From NCBI GenBank assembly GCA_947650365.1, contig OX393550.1, positions 95,212,951 to 95,276,950 on the forward strand: 64,000 nt of DNA, in the 5' to 3' direction. Origin of the DNA: Chamaelirium japonicum (taxonomy: Eukaryota > Streptophyta > Magnoliopsida > Liliales > Melanthiaceae). The notes under the pieces were generated by a model. It ran no database searches, had not been told where the DNA came from, and worked only from the letters and a program-made list of their open reading frames with translations. Of this stretch, positions 12,227 through 22,391 are shown in pieces. The translations under genes and the position numbers were made by a program. The first letter of the stretch is position 1; every line of letters starts with the position of its first letter.

Positions 12227-12812
12227 CTCAATGTGCTTGAAGATCAGCTCGAGAATTATATAGTTGATATGCACTCTGAAAGTGAGTTTTCAGGATTGAC
12301 AGGGATTAGTGATCTTTCTCAGAAAATGATTGAGACAGGAAGAAATATAGTATATCCATTGGTTTACATGCTTATAAAATTGAGTTTGATTCTACCGGTT
12401 GCGACTGCAACTGTAGAAAGGGCATTTTCAGCTATGAAGATTGTGACGAGTCAGTTACGCAACCGAATGGAAGATCAATGGATAAATGATAGTTTGATTG
12501 CATATATTGAGAGGGATATACTGAATGATATTGATAATGAGGCTATTATGCAACGCTTTCAAACTATGAAGACTCGTCGGGGACAATTGTAATGTATTGA
12601 AAGATATATTATGAATCATGATACTTTTTGGTGATTTGGTACTTCTTTTTAATTTTTAGTTTATATTCCATGTACCTGTCTCTCTTTTTAAAGAAAATAT
12701 ATTTTTTTAGTCAACTGAATTCATTTGGTGGTGAAAATTGGATGAAATATTTATAATCAACCAAAGGTTGCCCCCACTAGGGTGAATTCCTGGCTCCGCC
12801 ACTGGGTGTCGG

Positions 12813-14094
12813 ATGGACGGTTGAATGCCCCGTCGACATCCTTCCTCAGGGGTTGCTGTAGTTGTGAGAAAATGGCCGGTGAGAGAGAGACATAGAGAGA
12901 GAGAGCTTGCATGTACAACTGGCTTCAGCGATGCAGCGAAGTGCTTTCTTCCGGGTAGCGACGGGCGAAAAAAAAAAGTAGAAGAGAGGATATATAGGAT
13001 TCGTCTTCTATATTTGAAGAAATGCATGAGACTCCCTTTCATCAATGGGCTTCTGGTCCGCTTGGGTCTCCCATGATGTCTCCTCCCTCCATCATCGATC
13101 CTCTTGCCGCTGTGATGGTGGCCTCCCTAAAGTTCGTGGTCTTATAGGAACAGGAGCGCGTAGGGTATGAAGTATAATGGTACATGTTAAATTTAAATGT
13201 TGGAAAGGTGCAGGGCGAGAAAATATAGTGGGACCGTTGTGCAGGGGGGAGCAAGATGCCAGCCGTATCAATCCATGGTGATAAAATGATACATGTTGAA
13301 TAGCATTGCTTATCATCATTATAATACCGATTAAGGACTCCATGCGTTATAGGAACGAAGAGGCTACAAAATCCATGCGTTACAGAACCGAAATATCAAT
13401 GTATAACCGGAGAAGCCCATGCGTTATAGAAGAGGTTGAATCTGCAATAGTTCCAGCAACCTATAGTCGTAAATGGTAGCCGGCCATGCATGCCACATAA
13501 ATGGAATTTATATGACACGGGAGAAGGAATCCCGAACTTTAAATGAGGTCCACGTGTCACAACACAGGTGAAAGGGCTCCGTATTAGTATAGATATATAG
13601 ATTGGTTAGGGGACTATATTCAAAATCCCGTTAAAATGTTTTTTAGGGGTTGAAAAGATTTGTGATACAAATAATTTTTTAATATCTACTGTATAAAAAG
13701 AATTGGACTTATACTGAAACGAACCGATACCCTTTGCTACTATTTTCTTGGATAAAAATAATGATAAGATTTTTTTTTTTTTTTTTGTAAGAACCCCTTC
13801 AAGAGGAGAGAGGATTAGGCGGCGACCGACCAATTGGTAGGATAAATATTATCAGGGGTACTTCAATCATTTTCAGAAAGATATTTTTGAGCTAATCTCT
13901 ATGAGGCTCTCCACGTGATCTCATCTCATTTCGGTCTGTTCATCTCTTTGCACGAAAGATCGCAATTGATTGATGTTGGACATAGCAATTTTCCACCTCA
14001 TATGAGGTGATTTAACCAATACAAATTACATAAATTCAAAAGAAATATCCATTGCCGGAAGTGTTTCCCGACACCCACCGATTTCTTAAAATAA
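12813..14094. other. Intergenic, no gene seen
   Basis: Contains a short GA run at 12881-12904, the direct repeat CCATGCGTTA at about 13371 and 13418, and a long T run at 13770-13787. No coding or RNA gene is supported. Confidence 0.5.
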
Positions 14095-14310
14095 GAGTAA
14101 ATTACACATACACCCCCTGTAGTTTGACTGATCATCACTTTTACCTCCTTATGTTTAAAACCTTACAAACACCCCCAAATAGGTTATATTTTCTTGCACA
14201 AACACACCCTTAGGAGGGGGTGAAAATGACATGGGTGGGTGGGGGTTTCAAACACGAGGGGTGAAAGTGATAACCCGTCAACCTACCAGGGTCTTTGTAT
14301 AATTTACCCC
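14095..14310. mobile_element. Foldback MITE, copy 1
   Basis: Left GAGTAAATTACACATACACC and right TTTGTATAATTTACCCC are inverted. Complementary words CCTTATGTTTAAAACC and TTTCAAACACGAGGGG continue the palindrome inward. It is the same family as 15180-15418. No clear target duplication is visible. Confidence 0.7.
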
Positions 14311-15179
14311 CAAAAAAAAGAAAAATTTTATTCGTACCCCAAAAATCTGTAATTAGCCCCCGTCTCCCTATCGTTTCTCAATAACTCACTCAACAATCTT
14401 TTAATACCAACAATACCCTTTTCTTTTGTACCCCAAAGCTCTAACTCAACGCCTTTTATACCCCCAACCCAACCCAAGGTCTCTTTGAACTTCCTTAGCC
14501 CAAGCCCAATCCGTCGGGTTGGCCAGGTTGATCGGGTTGTGCGAGGTGGGTTGGCTAGGTTGATCGGGTTGTGCGGGGTGGGTTGACCGGCTTTAATATG
14601 GTAGAGGAGAAATAATTCGAGTTGGGCTCGGGTTAGCCCGCCCAAATTTGGGTTAGGTTCGGGTTGGCCTGCCCAAGTTGCAACCCTACTTGTGCCTTCA
14701 AGTACGAGCCAACTGCATGGGGTTTATTTAAGAGTGAGGTGTATTCAAGAGTGCATATAATTGGGGTATATTTAAGAGGGTATGTGTTTGATTGGGGTAT
14801 AATCAAGTTGGGGCGGGCCATTTAACTGGGGTGTATTGAAGGTGGGGTGTAAGGGGGAAGGGTATTTTTCGGATAGGAATGAGGTATGAAAAAAAAAAAT
14901 TTGTTGGAAATGGGGGCCAAATACAGATTTGTGGGACATGAATAAATTTTCACAAAAAAAATTCACATCACAAAATGAACCTAATCCAAGACATGGATTT
15001 CACATCATGGTCCATGGCAGCCAAACGGTTAGAATCCAATGGGTGACAACCGAGCGACAGCTCAAACACCGATAGCATACACAGAGTTTCGACAATATCT
15101 TAATTGTCGAGAGCAACATGAAGATAGCAGACGATTGCATCAACATCATTGAGGGTACCAAAACCCTTCAAATAGAAAA
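14311..15179. other. Spacer between two related MITEs
   Basis: No gene. 14500-14690 contains repeated GGTTGATCGGGTTGTGCG and GGGTTCGGGTTGG motifs, like the interior of hAT-type MITEs. Confidence 0.45.
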
Positions 15180-15418
15180 GGGCAAATTACACATAGACCC
15201 ATGTAGTTTCACCGATTATCACTTACACCCTCTTATGTTTAAAACCTTACAAATGCCCCCTATAGTTTGAAAACCACATCACTTGCACCCCCCGAGGGCC
15301 CCCAGAGGGGTCTATGTGTACGGTTTTGCAAACTATAGGGGGGGAATTTGTAGGGTTTTAAACATGAGGGGGGTAAGTGATAATCGATCAAACTACAGGA
15401 TCTATGTATAATTGACCC
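15180..15418. mobile_element. Foldback MITE, copy 2, Mutator-type
   Basis: Ends are GGGCAAATTACACATAGACC and the inverted TCTATGTATAATTGACCC. Flanking 9-mers AATAGAAAA (15171-15179) and AATAAAAAA (15419-15427) differ at one base, a 9-bp target duplication typical of Mutator-like elements. Nearly the whole element is one imperfect palindrome, including TTATGTTTAAAACC paired with GGTTTTAAACATGA. Confidence 0.82.
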
Positions 15419-16478
15419 AATAAAAAATATGGATTATGAAACTGGGCATGAATAAGGTTGGATCACTTCATCAAAATTGGCCATAAACGATCGTCTTAGA
15501 CATCGAAATGTACGCCATTAATATTGGATTAAAATGGTGACCTTAGACAAAAATTTTGATCATTATTTTTTTGATAAATTTACAAATGTGGAAGGGAAAT
15601 GTGCGGTTTGAGATCATAATTAAGTTTCTTATTAGTTACTAATTATGTTAGCCAAACTATCCCTTTGGCCTTTGCTAGGGGTGCAACTCAAGGGTTGGTT
15701 TGGATTTGAACCAATTCGGAGACAAATTGGACTAATTCGGTTCCACCATATTAAACCCGAACCAATCCAAATTGGGCATAGACCGGTTCCACCATATTAA
15801 ACCCGAACCAATCCAAATTGGGCATAGACGCAAACCCACACTAAGGTCGGGTTGGGTCGGTTATCGGTCGATAGTTAGTTTTTAAAAACAATAGCTATCG
15901 GCTATTTACTAGCAAGCTAGAGGTCTGCATTGGGCTTTAGACTTTAGTTACATGTTGAGTTTTCTTAATAGTTGGTTCAACGTTAGCAAACAACAAACGA
16001 TTACTCATGTGCTAATGTGCTAGTGTAATGTCCACCCCAAGTCCAACCGTGGCACAGGTATCTGGACCTATCATACATGTGGACTAGTATTTATGAATTT
16101 GGATCTCGTGTTGAATCGGGTCCACCTGAGCTCCAACCCAGAACCGACTTGTATTTAGTCAGGTCCAAAAAACTTAGAACCGAACCATCCCATTTGATCA
16201 AAATACCCGAACCAACCTAACCCATTTAGGTCGGATTGGGGCGGTTCTCAGTTTTACCCGACCCAGGTTTTCTGCATTGTTCATCTGTTTATGTGTCAAC
16301 TTGGAAAAAATGAACAATATTTTTTTTCTTTTCCAAGAAAAGGACAATAAAAACATATTATGAAGTGAGGAGATATTTTAGAGAAAAATCGAATAATGAT
16401 CATTTACAGAAATTCAATGATAAAACATGTCATAGTCGTTAATGAAGCATCCGTTATACAGCAAAAGTTTTTTTTTTT
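15419..16478. other. Intergenic with hAT-type fragment
   Basis: From about 15676 TAGGGGTGCAACTC is followed by repeated AACCGAACC/GGTTGGGTCGG words up to 16270. This resembles a hAT MITE with one end lost. A 48-bp direct duplication (ACCGGTTCCACCATATTAAA...) occurs at about 15735-15830. No gene. Confidence 0.45.
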
Positions 16479-16745
16479 AGGGTTATTTTGACTTTGCCCC
16501 CCAAATTATGCCTTGAATTAGACTTTACCCCCCATATTTTCATTAATTAGACTTTACCCCCCAAACCTAACAGTTCCGTCAGCTCACCTCTCAAAACTTT
16601 ATTTCTTTTCCATCAGCTCACCCTTCCTCTTAGATGAAGAGCTGACGGAACAGTTAGTTTTGGGGGGTAAAGTCTAATTAATGAAAAGATGGGGGGTAAA
16701 GTCTAATTCAAGGCAAAATTTGGGGGGCAAAGTCAAAATAACCCC
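16479..16745. mobile_element. Foldback MITE with about 115-bp inverted arms
   Basis: The left arm AGGGTTATTTTGACTTTGCC is mirrored by GGCAAAGTCAAAATAACCCC at the right. Both arms carry two TAGACTTTACCCCCC-type repeats and a central GTTCCGTCAGCTCACC/GAGCTGACGGAACAGTT pair. Flanks are T runs (TTTTTTTTT and TTTTTTTTA), compatible with a 9-bp duplication but not diagnostic. Confidence 0.85.
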
Positions 16746-16836
16746 TTTTTTTTATTTAGAAAATTATACAACAAAAGTTTGATTACACGGTTCACACAAC
16801 TTTGATGCTACCCTATTGATTTCATGCCTTCAGGAA

Positions 16837-16861
16837 GGGGGGGGGGGGGGGGGGGGGGGGG
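16837..16861. repeat. 25-base poly(G) tract
   Basis: Uninterrupted G run, flanked by CAGGAA and AGGGTC. Confidence 0.9.
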
Positions 16862-17969
16862 AGGGTCAAAGAATCAACTAGCCTCAAGGACAACCATACT
16901 GGGTTGAAAATACCCAGCACTGTACTTCAAATTTAGGTTTCATACCACTCCATTTTAAAACTAAACCAAGCCCTAGCTCTAAGATCTATAGATCATGGGA
17001 TGAACCGTACACCTAGAAATCCAAAACCAATCCCCTCTGCCCCCCTGTGGCTTCTGGTCTTCGTTGCAACTCGTGTCGCTGCCGCCACCTTCGCTGCTCG
17101 TGCCTGCCTCCGCCACGGCTGCTCAAGAGAGATGGAAGAAAGAAAAGACAGAGTGAGGGACATTTGGGACTTGCGACAGCCCTTTTCACCGAATCAATCT
17201 GTTGTACGTTCAGGGATCTTAGGCAAAACTCATCTTCTCCCCATCCTTTTCATCCCACCGATCTGTTGTCAGGGACCTTAGACACATTAACCACCTTTTT
17301 TTTTTTTTTTTTTATCGGTGCACTTCAGGTGTAAATTCTCCAACTCATTCCTTTAACATGGTTTCGTGTTTAATTTGGCATGATTTCTTGAGTCCATATT
17401 TCATTAGTTTTACTGAAAAATCATGGCTGTTGAGTACAACATAATACGTCGATTTTGCAGAATCTACATATGGTACAAGTTGTATGATTAATAATGACAA
17501 ATGATTCATGTATGATACCAACCATCAAAGTCATCTTTTAATTGTAGCACGACACTCGCTGCTCGGCGGTTTTTTTTTTTAATATTTAATATTACAAACA
17601 AAAATATTGTGCCAGAATTGAAATAGTGGAGGAAACCAAAATGACATCAAAAAATTATAAGGGCTTCTGACACATTAGTAATTATCTTGATGTTTAATAG
17701 TTATCGCATAAGATATCAGTTTACGAATGTAAAGACACGGAAGCATATATGTTTGAATTCTTCGCTACTTTTCAATTTACCATTGAAGAATGTAAAGACA
17801 GGGTAACAAACGTATCAAGATTACAAGTGGCATGTGATGTTTCGTGAGGCAATACAAAGATCATATGTCAACTAGTTTGGTTGAGATAACAAACAACACC
17901 GATCGTATCTCAACAGGTTTGGTTGAGGATCTATGAGAGCTGATCAACATCGAGTCAAGGTGGTTGTGA
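16862..17969. other. Intergenic, no supported gene
   Basis: A GC-richer patch at 17000-17280 has a 93-codon frame starting MNRTPRNPKP. I recognise no domain in it and see no exon-intron context, so I do not call a gene. The rest is AT-rich. Confidence 0.4.
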
Positions 17970-20280
17970 ATCCTTCTCTCTCATATGCCCCCGGCAGCGA
18001 AGCGGCAATGGAAGAAGGCTGAGTTTGTCCCAAAGAGGAATGAATCTTGATGTCGATAGAGGCTTTGTAAGAATATCAGCGAGCTGGCTGATGGTTGAGA
18101 TATCAAGCCATCGCTTTGCAACTTTGCCTCTGACGAAGCGTAAGGCAATTTCAATATGTTTCAGTGAAAGATACGATTGGCGGTAAGATATGTAGCTCCA
18201 ATGTTGTTACACCAAAGTGTCGGACAAATTGGTTGGGGAGCGCACATTTGATTAAGTAGTAATCGTAGCCAAGTCAGCTTAGCGGTGGTATCAGCAAGTG
18301 GCCAATATTTCTGCTTCCGTGCGCATCATTTTTTTTATTGTGTGATGACTTTGAGATGAAAGTAAATAACATAACCTCCTATAGTAGGTGTCTGCATGAA
18401 AGTAATAGTGATGTATTGTAGGGCGCCTACAACACTTCGATATTAGATCAACTATATATTGTCGTCGATTCAATAAGAGGCCTGGTGGTGTATGGATAAC
18501 ATCGATTCCCAGAAAAAATATACAGCCGATCAAGATCTGTTGTAACTTCAAGCCCAAGTCATCGAATCAAGGTAGAGATTGCTGAAGACGAGCTACTTGT
18601 AATGATCAAATCATCCACACAGACGAAAATATATATATAGTGATGTTGTCGATGACTCGATATAATAAATAAACAATGAGGCATCTATTTTTGATGCTGA
18701 AAAGCCTTGTGAAAAGAGAAACGAGCTTAATCAAGCGAACCAAGCTCTCGGTGCTTCCTTTAAACCATATAGGGACTTCTCGAGACGACAAACATGAGTT
18801 GAAAAATGGTTTGTGAGGAAACCCGGTGGTTGCTTCATGCAGACCTCTTCATTGAGTGATCCATGGAGAAATATATTTTGGTATCGAGTTGTCGAATGGG
18901 CCAACCATGACATGTAGCAAGGCATAAAATGGCACGAATTGTGACTGGTTTCACAACGGGACTGAAGGTTTCGGTGTAGTCAATTCTCTCCTGTTGATTG
19001 AAACCTTTGGCGACGAGTTAAGCTTATATCGTTAAATGGAGCCATCGACACGTTTTTTAATGCAAAAGATCCATTTGCATCCCACCATATTTGCATTGAG
19101 GGATGGTGAGTGCAGGGTCCAGGTTCCATTCTAGATGAGAGCAGGGTTTTAAATCTCGGCCGATACCGGTACGTACCGGTTTTGGCCGGTTCGAGACCGG
19201 TACTGCATCCGATCCCGATACCTGGCCCGTATCGACCGGTACCGGTACGTACCGGTCCGTATCGGCCGGTACAGGCCGGTACCGACCGGTACCGACAGGT
19301 TAAAATTTTTTTTTTTTTAGTTTTTTGGGTTTTTTTCAGATTTTTTTTCTCAACCAGTATCGGTCCGTACCGGCCGGTACCGGTACGTACCGACCGATAC
19401 ATACTGGTTCGAGGCCGACCGATACCGCGACCGATACCGTGATTTTAAACCTTGGATGAGAGCACGAAATTCATCCTCCATGGCTGCACGCCACTTAGTA
19501 TGTTTGGAGGCTTCAGTGGCACAACTGGAAAGGCAGTCGGCATTAGTAGCGGCAACATAGTAGCTGGGTAGAGGATGTTTCGTAGTAAAGTTCAAAAAAA
19601 TTTGGTTTAGCCCGTGTCTCTTGGGTTTGTGGTCGATGGGCCGTGGTGTATGTGGCGACAGTGAAGACGCCCTCCCCTTTTGTTGTGACCTATGTGCCAC
19701 CGTTTAGTGGTGGTCTCTGTAGGTGTGCCAGTTGTGGCACTCCCCTTTTGGGTGACGATCGTATTTTCCCATCTAGTGGTGGTTTTCTATGCAGCACCAG
19801 CATATGGCGCCTCCCGGAGTTCTGTTTGTGACCTCCCCTCTGAAATGTACCAAAAAAAAAGTTTCAAAAATTTTTGGCTTGCGGGTCCCATCCCGAGATC
19901 TTATCGTCATCAGGTGTATGCGGCTAGAAGTAGGTGATGGATCTAATTGGCGGATGGAAAGGGGAGGAAGGCTAATGGATTGGCGAAGGAGGTTGTGCCG
20001 AAGGACCTATTAAATAGGTTGTAGTTTCAAAGGCAAAGTCCCAAAAGGGTTGAGGAACCGATTCATGGGCCATCAGGGCAAGACCCGTCTCTACAATATG
20101 ACGGTGCTTTCGTTCTGCAACACCATTTTGTTGGTGCGTATGAGGACACGAAATCCGATAACCATGCCAAATAAGAGGATACATTTATGTATTCACCACC
20201 CCAATCACTGTGAAGATATTTGATATTTGCTGGAAAAGGAATACCAATTCTTTTTAGGGTGAATTTGACTTAACCCTCCT
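17970..20280 (-). mobile_element. Decayed Ty1/copia retrotransposon pol
   Basis: On the minus strand, in order: an integrase C-terminal part with HQQNGVAERKHRHIVET near 20184-19972; a linker into reverse transcriptase with KWRAAMEDEFRAL near 19480; RT with [18 protein letters not shown] and [17 protein letters not shown] at 18925-18731; the catalytic VDD of the YVDD box near 18610 (CVDDLI). An RNase H/tail region with ISQLADILTKPLSTSRF follows near 18050. The frame is broken several times and a MITE (19144-19454) splits the RT. No LTR pair was found. GAG and the integrase core are missing on the right side. Confidence 0.85.
19144..19454. mobile_element. Non-autonomous MULE-type element in copia pol
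   Basis: Flanked by a perfect 10-bp duplication GATGAGAGCA (19134-19143 and 19455-19464). Ends are GGGTTTTAAATCTCGG and the inverted GTGATTTTAAACCTTG. The interior is a dense set of palindromes of the type GGTACCGGTACGTACCGG around a T-rich centre. The same family occurs at 32329-34100. Confidence 0.88.
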
Positions 20281-22391
20281 TCCGTTCAATTCTGTCAGTC
20301 AAATATGTTTGACTGCTCTCCACCCTCCTAGGTTTTTTATTAGACCATTTTATCCCTCGCAATCAAAAACACAATCTTGGAGGAATAAGATGAAAAATCG
20401 CCCAAAGTTATTATTAAAATTTTAAGATTTGATGATTTGGGAGAGATCTTTATCTTCTACCTCTTGAATGAGTACTTAAGGACTTGGGAAAGATTTTTAT
20501 CGTAGAAATTTGAGGATTTAAGAAAGATCTTCATCGTCTTCCTTCCAGGTTGGTTCCTTCCTCACGAATGAGTTTCATCTTCATTCTCCAGATTGGATTT
20601 CTTCATCACCAATGGGTCTCATCTTCTCCCTCCCAAAGGGGTTCTTTCATCACGAATGGATTTCATCTTTAACTCACGAATGGGTTCTTTCATCACGAAT
20701 GGGTTTCATCTTTTACTCACGAATGGACTCTTTCATCCCGAATGGGTTCATCTCTTTGCTTACGAACCCAGGCATAAAAGATAAGATGAAACCCACTTGC
20801 GAGGAAGAACCCATTCGGAAGAAAGAAAATGAACCCATTTGGGAGGTAGAATGAGGAAGAAAATTAAACCTACCCATGAATAGGGTAAATTTCATGTCTC
20901 ACCGTGAATCTTGTTCTTTTATTATAGGATAAACCCCTAAACTATTGCCCATTTTCAAGTTACCCCTTTAAACTAAAAAAAACAAAGAAAATACCTCCTG
21001 TGCTATGAAATATTTTCACTTAGCCCCCTCCGCAATTTGTTCAGAAAATCGTAAGAGATCATGTTGTCCGTCAATGGCTTACCCCCCTAGATAGTTAAGG
21101 ACGTATTTTGATCGGTTTTTTAGTTTGGGGGGGGGGGGGGGGGGACGTGAAAACAGGTAATAGTTCAAAAAGGTTTTATGCAATTTACCCTAAATGTATA
21201 TTTAAGTGCAATTTTAAAACTACCAAATTCTAGCTCACAGTGCTGCGGTATTTTCATCAAATCTCACTGGTTGCATTGCTGGATTCGCATCCATGATGAA
21301 TATATGCACGCGAGGGAGTCGGAGTATCAGCGTGTTCATTCTTGGAGGGCGTGGAGGTCAAACTATTGTGCGTAAAGACATCTGCAGAGGCATGTATCCT
21401 TCGGACCTTGTGGGTTGACCATTTCTACCTAGAATTTCGAGGTGGTAACGAAGAATGACCAGAGCGGCATATGTTACTACAACTTGAAGTAGCAGATGAT
21501 CAATCCAAACGGCTCTGACGCCGATTCTTCCATTGTCGACCGTATCTTCTCTCGCGGTCTCTCAACCCAACTAGGGGTAGTTGCGATTAACTATCTCATG
21601 CCTTTGCTTTTGCAACTGCTGTAGTAATACCATTATTTGTATTTCATTGGATATTTCTATCTTCCTTACCATTTGTTCTTTTTTATTTAATTTACAGTTT
21701 TCCAGACGTAAAATCGATAAGCTCAAGTACATGGAAACTAGTAATTTCATAGAGAAATACCAAATCTAAAAGAGATTAAGGACCTTAAGGTTGACCAAGT
21801 TGCACAAGGTATACATGAAGCTGTTGATGTCTACAAGGTTGACTGAAAAAATTAACTTAGGAATTAATAAAATTCTATATTCCTCTAATGTCATTGTCCG
21901 AGTTCTCGTGATTTTCTGCCATATATTTTTTTTCTTTAAAGACAACCATGATCTTACAAAATGCTGTACCTTATGCATATGAATTGGAAAATAACAGTTT
22001 CGAACTAAATATTCGCGACATTAGAACACAAGAAGTTACTCATAGATATATATATGGACATGAAATAACAGTATTCCAAACTGATACAGGCTGCAGAGTT
22101 CAAAATAGCAATTTCGTCATACAACCAAGGAACAAAAAATGAAAATATTTTACGAGATTTTGCAAAATATTTTATTTTTTTCAATATACCTAAATGCAAT
22201 ATTTCGTGAAATATCACAATATCTCACGAAATATCGCGATATTTCGCTATATATGCCTTTTTTTCCAGGGGGTCAAAATCGATATTTCGAACCTTGCATA
22301 CAACAAACACATGCAAGAAGATAATCATGAAACAAAATTGGTATAAGGCATAGTAATTCAACATGCATCATCCACTGCCATGAAGGGGCAA
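20281..22391. other. Intergenic repeats, no supported gene
   Basis: 20570-20840 holds a degenerate tandem repeat with ATCACGAATGGGTTTCATCT. 20925-21191 is a weak foldback (GGATAAACCCCTAAACTATT and inverted AGTTCAAAAAGG...TTTACCC) with an 18-base poly(G) at 21127-21144. 22095-22300 is bounded by AGAGTTCAAAATAGC and TATTTCGAACCTTGC, the end type of a repeat family also seen at 38.7, 51.1 and 62.5 kb. No coding exon is recognised. Confidence 0.5.

Larger units (their letters stand above)
9439..12592 (+). pseudogene. Broken hAT transposase of the outer copy, split by a Cassandra insertion
   Basis: This is the same protein as in the inner copy, beginning MEKYFKRKSS and ending with TAA at 12590-12592. 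Lesions differ from those of the inner copy. There is a 1-bp deletion near 9985, a stop at about 10743, another at about 11082, and the 792-bp TRIM at 11435-12226. Without the TRIM and its duplicated target the frame would be about 785 codons. The first acidic motif reads SILVDKA here rather than SILVDEA. The positions stopped in the inner copy at 5872, 6879 and 7880 are sense codons here, so each copy decayed separately after the nesting. Confidence 0.9.
4278..12804 (+). mobile_element. Outer hAT-superfamily transposon, interrupted by a sibling copy and by a Cassandra TRIM
   Basis: The left end reads CAGTGGCGGA and the right end TCCGCCACTG, a perfect 10-bp terminal inverted repeat. It is flanked by an 8-bp target duplication, GGTGTTGG at 4270-4277 and GGTGTCGG at 12805-12812, with one transition between them. 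Eight base pairs is the hAT signature. The element consists of 4278-4426 plus 8269-12804. The gap is a second copy of the same family, and 11435-12226 is a later retroelement. Subterminal sequence near the left end forms its own palindrome, GGGGGCAGTTGCCCCC. It carries a TTF-zinc-finger/DUF4371/hAT-dimerisation type transposase, now broken. Confidence 0.93.

Noticed and set aside
17000..17334. Two overlapping frames of 93-95 codons in a GC-richer patch
   Set aside because: No domain, no conserved-looking exon partner, and frames overlap each other. Possibly a promoter or first-exon-like relic but unsupported.
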